Shown piece after piece: positions 62,699-64,000 of a stretch of DNA of 64,000 nt. This stretch comes from Labrenzia sp. R4_2 (GTDB lineage Bacteria; Pseudomonadota; Alphaproteobacteria; Rhizobiales; Stappiaceae). The notes under the pieces are model-generated. The model saw only the letters and a program-made list of their open reading frames with translations, had not been told where the DNA came from and did not search any database. A program made the position numbers and the translations under genes. Every line of letters starts with the position of its first letter. Positions within the stretch are counted from its first letter, which is position 1. The stretch spans positions 372,001-436,000 of the forward strand of contig NZ_JAGHRJ010000002.1 in NCBI RefSeq assembly GCF_017743865.1. Direction: 5' to 3'.

Positions 62699-63168
62699 GA
62701 AACGCTCCGGCGAAAAGCGCCAACAAGTCTTGTGAGCACAATCAAAAGGATCAATGCGGGGAGGATAACGAGGCAGGTCTTAACGACAAAGAGGCCCGGG
62801 AGACCGCCGGTTTCCTGGGAGCCTTCCAGAATGAGCCAGGAGCTTTTGACAAGCGGATACGCCGCCCACAGCATCAGCCCAAAGACTGGAAGTGCAAACA
62901 ACAGATCCCCTGCTCGGTCAATGCTTTGGTTGACGCGTTCCGACCAGGTCTGTCGGAAAACGTCCACTCGTACGTGACGGTCCCGGTCAAAGGTTACAGC
63001 GACGGACAGTGCAACCAGCGCCGCAAACGAATAACTGACAGCATCCTGAAGTTCTACAAAGCCGACACCGAGCAAATACCGCATCAGCACCATGGCAAGC
63101 TGGCCGGCAAAAACGATGACGGCGAGCCCCATGCACAGCCAGCGCACCGCTTGTAACAAGTTTTGCAT
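62695..63168 (-). CDS. dctQ: TRAP transporter small permease DctQ
   Basis: 157 residues from ATG 63168 (a TTG at 63189 would add seven). Four helices with the DctQ pattern: VIVFAGQLAMVLMRYLLGVGFVELQDAVSYSFAALVALS, then DRDRHVRVDVFRQTW, the DctQ central loop. It pairs with DctM. It heads the operon dctQ-dctM-dctP. The 341-bp region before it contains a TetR-type palindrome at 63352, a candidate for controlling the operon. Confidence 0.93.
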   Translation of the reverse strand: MQNLLQAVRWLCMGLAVIVFAGQLAMVLMRYLLGVGFVELQDAVSYSFAALVALSVAVTFDRDRHVRVDVFRQTWSERVNQSIDRAGDLLFALPVFGLMLWAAYPLVKSSWLILEGSQETGGLPGLFVVKTCLVILPALILLIVLTRLVGAFRRSVS

Positions 63169-63509
63169 GAAAATTCCGAACTGCAACACGTGATTCCGAC
63201 CATGTTGTAACGGCTCAGCCTGCGATCCCGCAATAGCCCGTCCCGGTTATCGGCGGTACCAGCGTTTCCGCTTTTTGGTGATCGGTGAAACACACCGAAC
63301 AATTGCCGGCAATACAGGCGCGCACGAAAAACGAAACATACAGATGTTGTAAACGAACGTTCGTTCGTTTAAATAAGCGCAGAGCACCAGACCATCCCAA
63401 CTTCCTGCGTGCTGCAACAGTTATGGAAACGTATCGAACTTTGCGGGCTTACGCCCTTTCCTCCTGTCTTAACCGGAGCATCTGCTCCAAAACTCAGGCC
63501 TCATTCAAC
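63169..63509. other. 341-bp divergent intergenic region with a TetR-type operator
   Basis: Holds promoters for the TRAP operon (minus) and the final gene (plus). The perfect 14-bp palindrome AACGAACGTTCGTT (63352-63365), extended by a further CGTTT, is the only strong element; TTGCCGGCAA near 63302 is a minor palindrome. Open frames across it have no ribosome sites and no protein character. Confidence 0.6.
63352..63365. promoter_or_regulatory. AACGAACGTTCGTT palindromic operator
   Basis: A 14-bp sequence identical to its reverse complement, followed by CGTTT so that CGTT units occur in a short series. Sites of this GAACG-rich form are common for TetR/AcrR-type repressors. The cognate regulator is not in the window. 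Confidence 0.6.
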
Positions 63510-64000
63510 ATGCGCTTCTTAAGATCAATTATCGTCACCTCAAGTGTTTTCGCCGGTTTGGTCCTTGGCAGCCTGTCGGGCGCCCATGCGGCTTCCCCCC
63601 TTACCTATCAAATTGAACTCGATGGAAAACCGGTCGGCCAAATCGTTCATGAATACGTTCAGCAGCCAGATGGCGGTCACGGATTGAAACTGTCCACTCA
63701 GATCGAAACAAAATCATTCTTCAGCAAGGTACGCATCAAAAGCGTTCTGGAAGAAACAATCTCCGCCGACGGCTATCTTGATGCAGCCTCCAACAGGCTG
63801 GTTGAGAACAAGAAAACCTATTGGACAAAGATTCAGCGGTCCGGCAGCAGCTATTTGGCATTTACAGCCGAGATGAAGACTCCGGAACAGCTTGAAACCG
63901 AAGAGCTTGCAGGCTTGGCAAAGGAGGTCATTGCGACGGTTGTCCCTTACGCCGGAGATGCGATGGCTGTTGCCGGCATTCTCCTGTCAGATAAGCGGGA
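63510..64000 (+). CDS. Secreted protein of unknown function (partial, DUF6134/DUF3108-like)
   Basis: 163 residues are visible before the right edge. A signal peptide (RFLRSIIVTSSVFAGLVLG then AHA) leads into a beta-rich domain: YQIELDGKPVGQIVHEYVQ, LSTQIETKSFFSKVRIKSVLEE and VENKKTYWTKIQRSGSSYLAF. The self-comparison of an outer region with 'G-x-x-VG' turns resembles DUF6134/DUF3108-type exported proteins. No ribosome site is clear; the ATG at 63510 is chosen because it fits the signal peptide. It is divergent from the TRAP operon. Confidence 0.6.
   Translation, partial: MRFLRSIIVTSSVFAGLVLGSLSGAHAASPLTYQIELDGKPVGQIVHEYVQQPDGGHGLKLSTQIETKSFFSKVRIKSVLEETISADGYLDAASNRLVENKKTYWTKIQRSGSSYLAFTAEMKTPEQLETEELAGLAKEVIATVVPYAGDAMAVAGILLSDKR

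Overview
The window is about 64 kb of GC-rich, densely packed chromosome from an alphaproteobacterium. It is most likely a marine Hyphomicrobiales member of the Stappiaceae (Roseibium/Labrenzia/Stappia type). This rests on the protein families and their pairings: FecR with CHASE2, divergent cobT/cobS, GbcAB with DgcA, a TRAP transporter with a Tat-exported binding protein, and several small alphaproteobacterial domain families. It is an inference, since no marker RNA gene is present. I found no rRNA, tRNA, insertion sequence, prophage, CRISPR array or replication origin. About 65 protein genes are supported, plus two small genes (42 and 50 codons).

Layout. 1-2279: a leftward FecR-CHASE2 envelope-sensing pair; the FecR protein carries 17 exact-register 30-bp repeats. 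2558-4494: an MFS carrier and a glycerophosphodiesterase. 4885-6688: a YceI / cytochrome b561 / YceI operon. 6713-13465: LysE exporter, class I fumarase, membrane proteins, a DUF1989 protein and an L,D-transpeptidase. 13515-17856: TetR divergent from an FMN-binding protein and a secreted alpha/beta hydrolase, then DUF971 and a photolyase. 18024-19575: a Tat-exported nitroreductase with its own MarR regulator and tandem operators. 19756-31269: molybdenum-cofactor genes (moaA, and fdhD-mobA-mobB-moeA) enclosing drug/metabolite exporters, the Fe-S carrier Mrp, an SDR, a GNAT, a BLUF photoreceptor and a BenE transporter. 31309-34698: MBL hydrolase, LysR, GST and a small hypothetical protein.

34915-42671: a polar amino-acid ABC importer (binding protein and two permeases, no ATPase) followed by a PLP trans-sulfuration-type enzyme and a LysE exporter, then a LysR, a 50-codon gene, a beta-hydroxyacid dehydrogenase, an AlkD-type repair protein and DUF302. 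42774-48072: glycine betaine and dimethylglycine demethylation (gbcB, gbcA, dgcA) with a divergent TetR. 48065-49306: an AT-rich GT87 membrane glycosyltransferase that looks foreign. 49511-53572: Lrp, secreted rhodanese, UDG-superfamily protein and an orphan histidine kinase. 53592-57792: cobT and cobS divergent, then a lipoprotein hydrolase, DUF1289 and a membrane aspartic protease. 57807-63168: dusA, an EamA exporter and a complete TRAP operon (dctQ-dctM-dctP) with a TakP-like binding protein. The last gene runs off the right edge.

Functional themes. Four C1/redox modules sit together: Moco assembly and formate dehydrogenase maturation, betaine demethylation (which releases formaldehyde), B12 lower-ligand assembly, and Fe-S cluster delivery. 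The rest is nutrient import and metabolite export, each typically beside a local one-component regulator. I saw no clear-cut novel defence or mobile system. The most unusual items are the GN-repeat FecR/CHASE2 pair, the two small genes, the ATPase-less ABC operon with stacked hairpins, several unassigned operators, and a terminator embedded in the coding end of the neighbouring gene.
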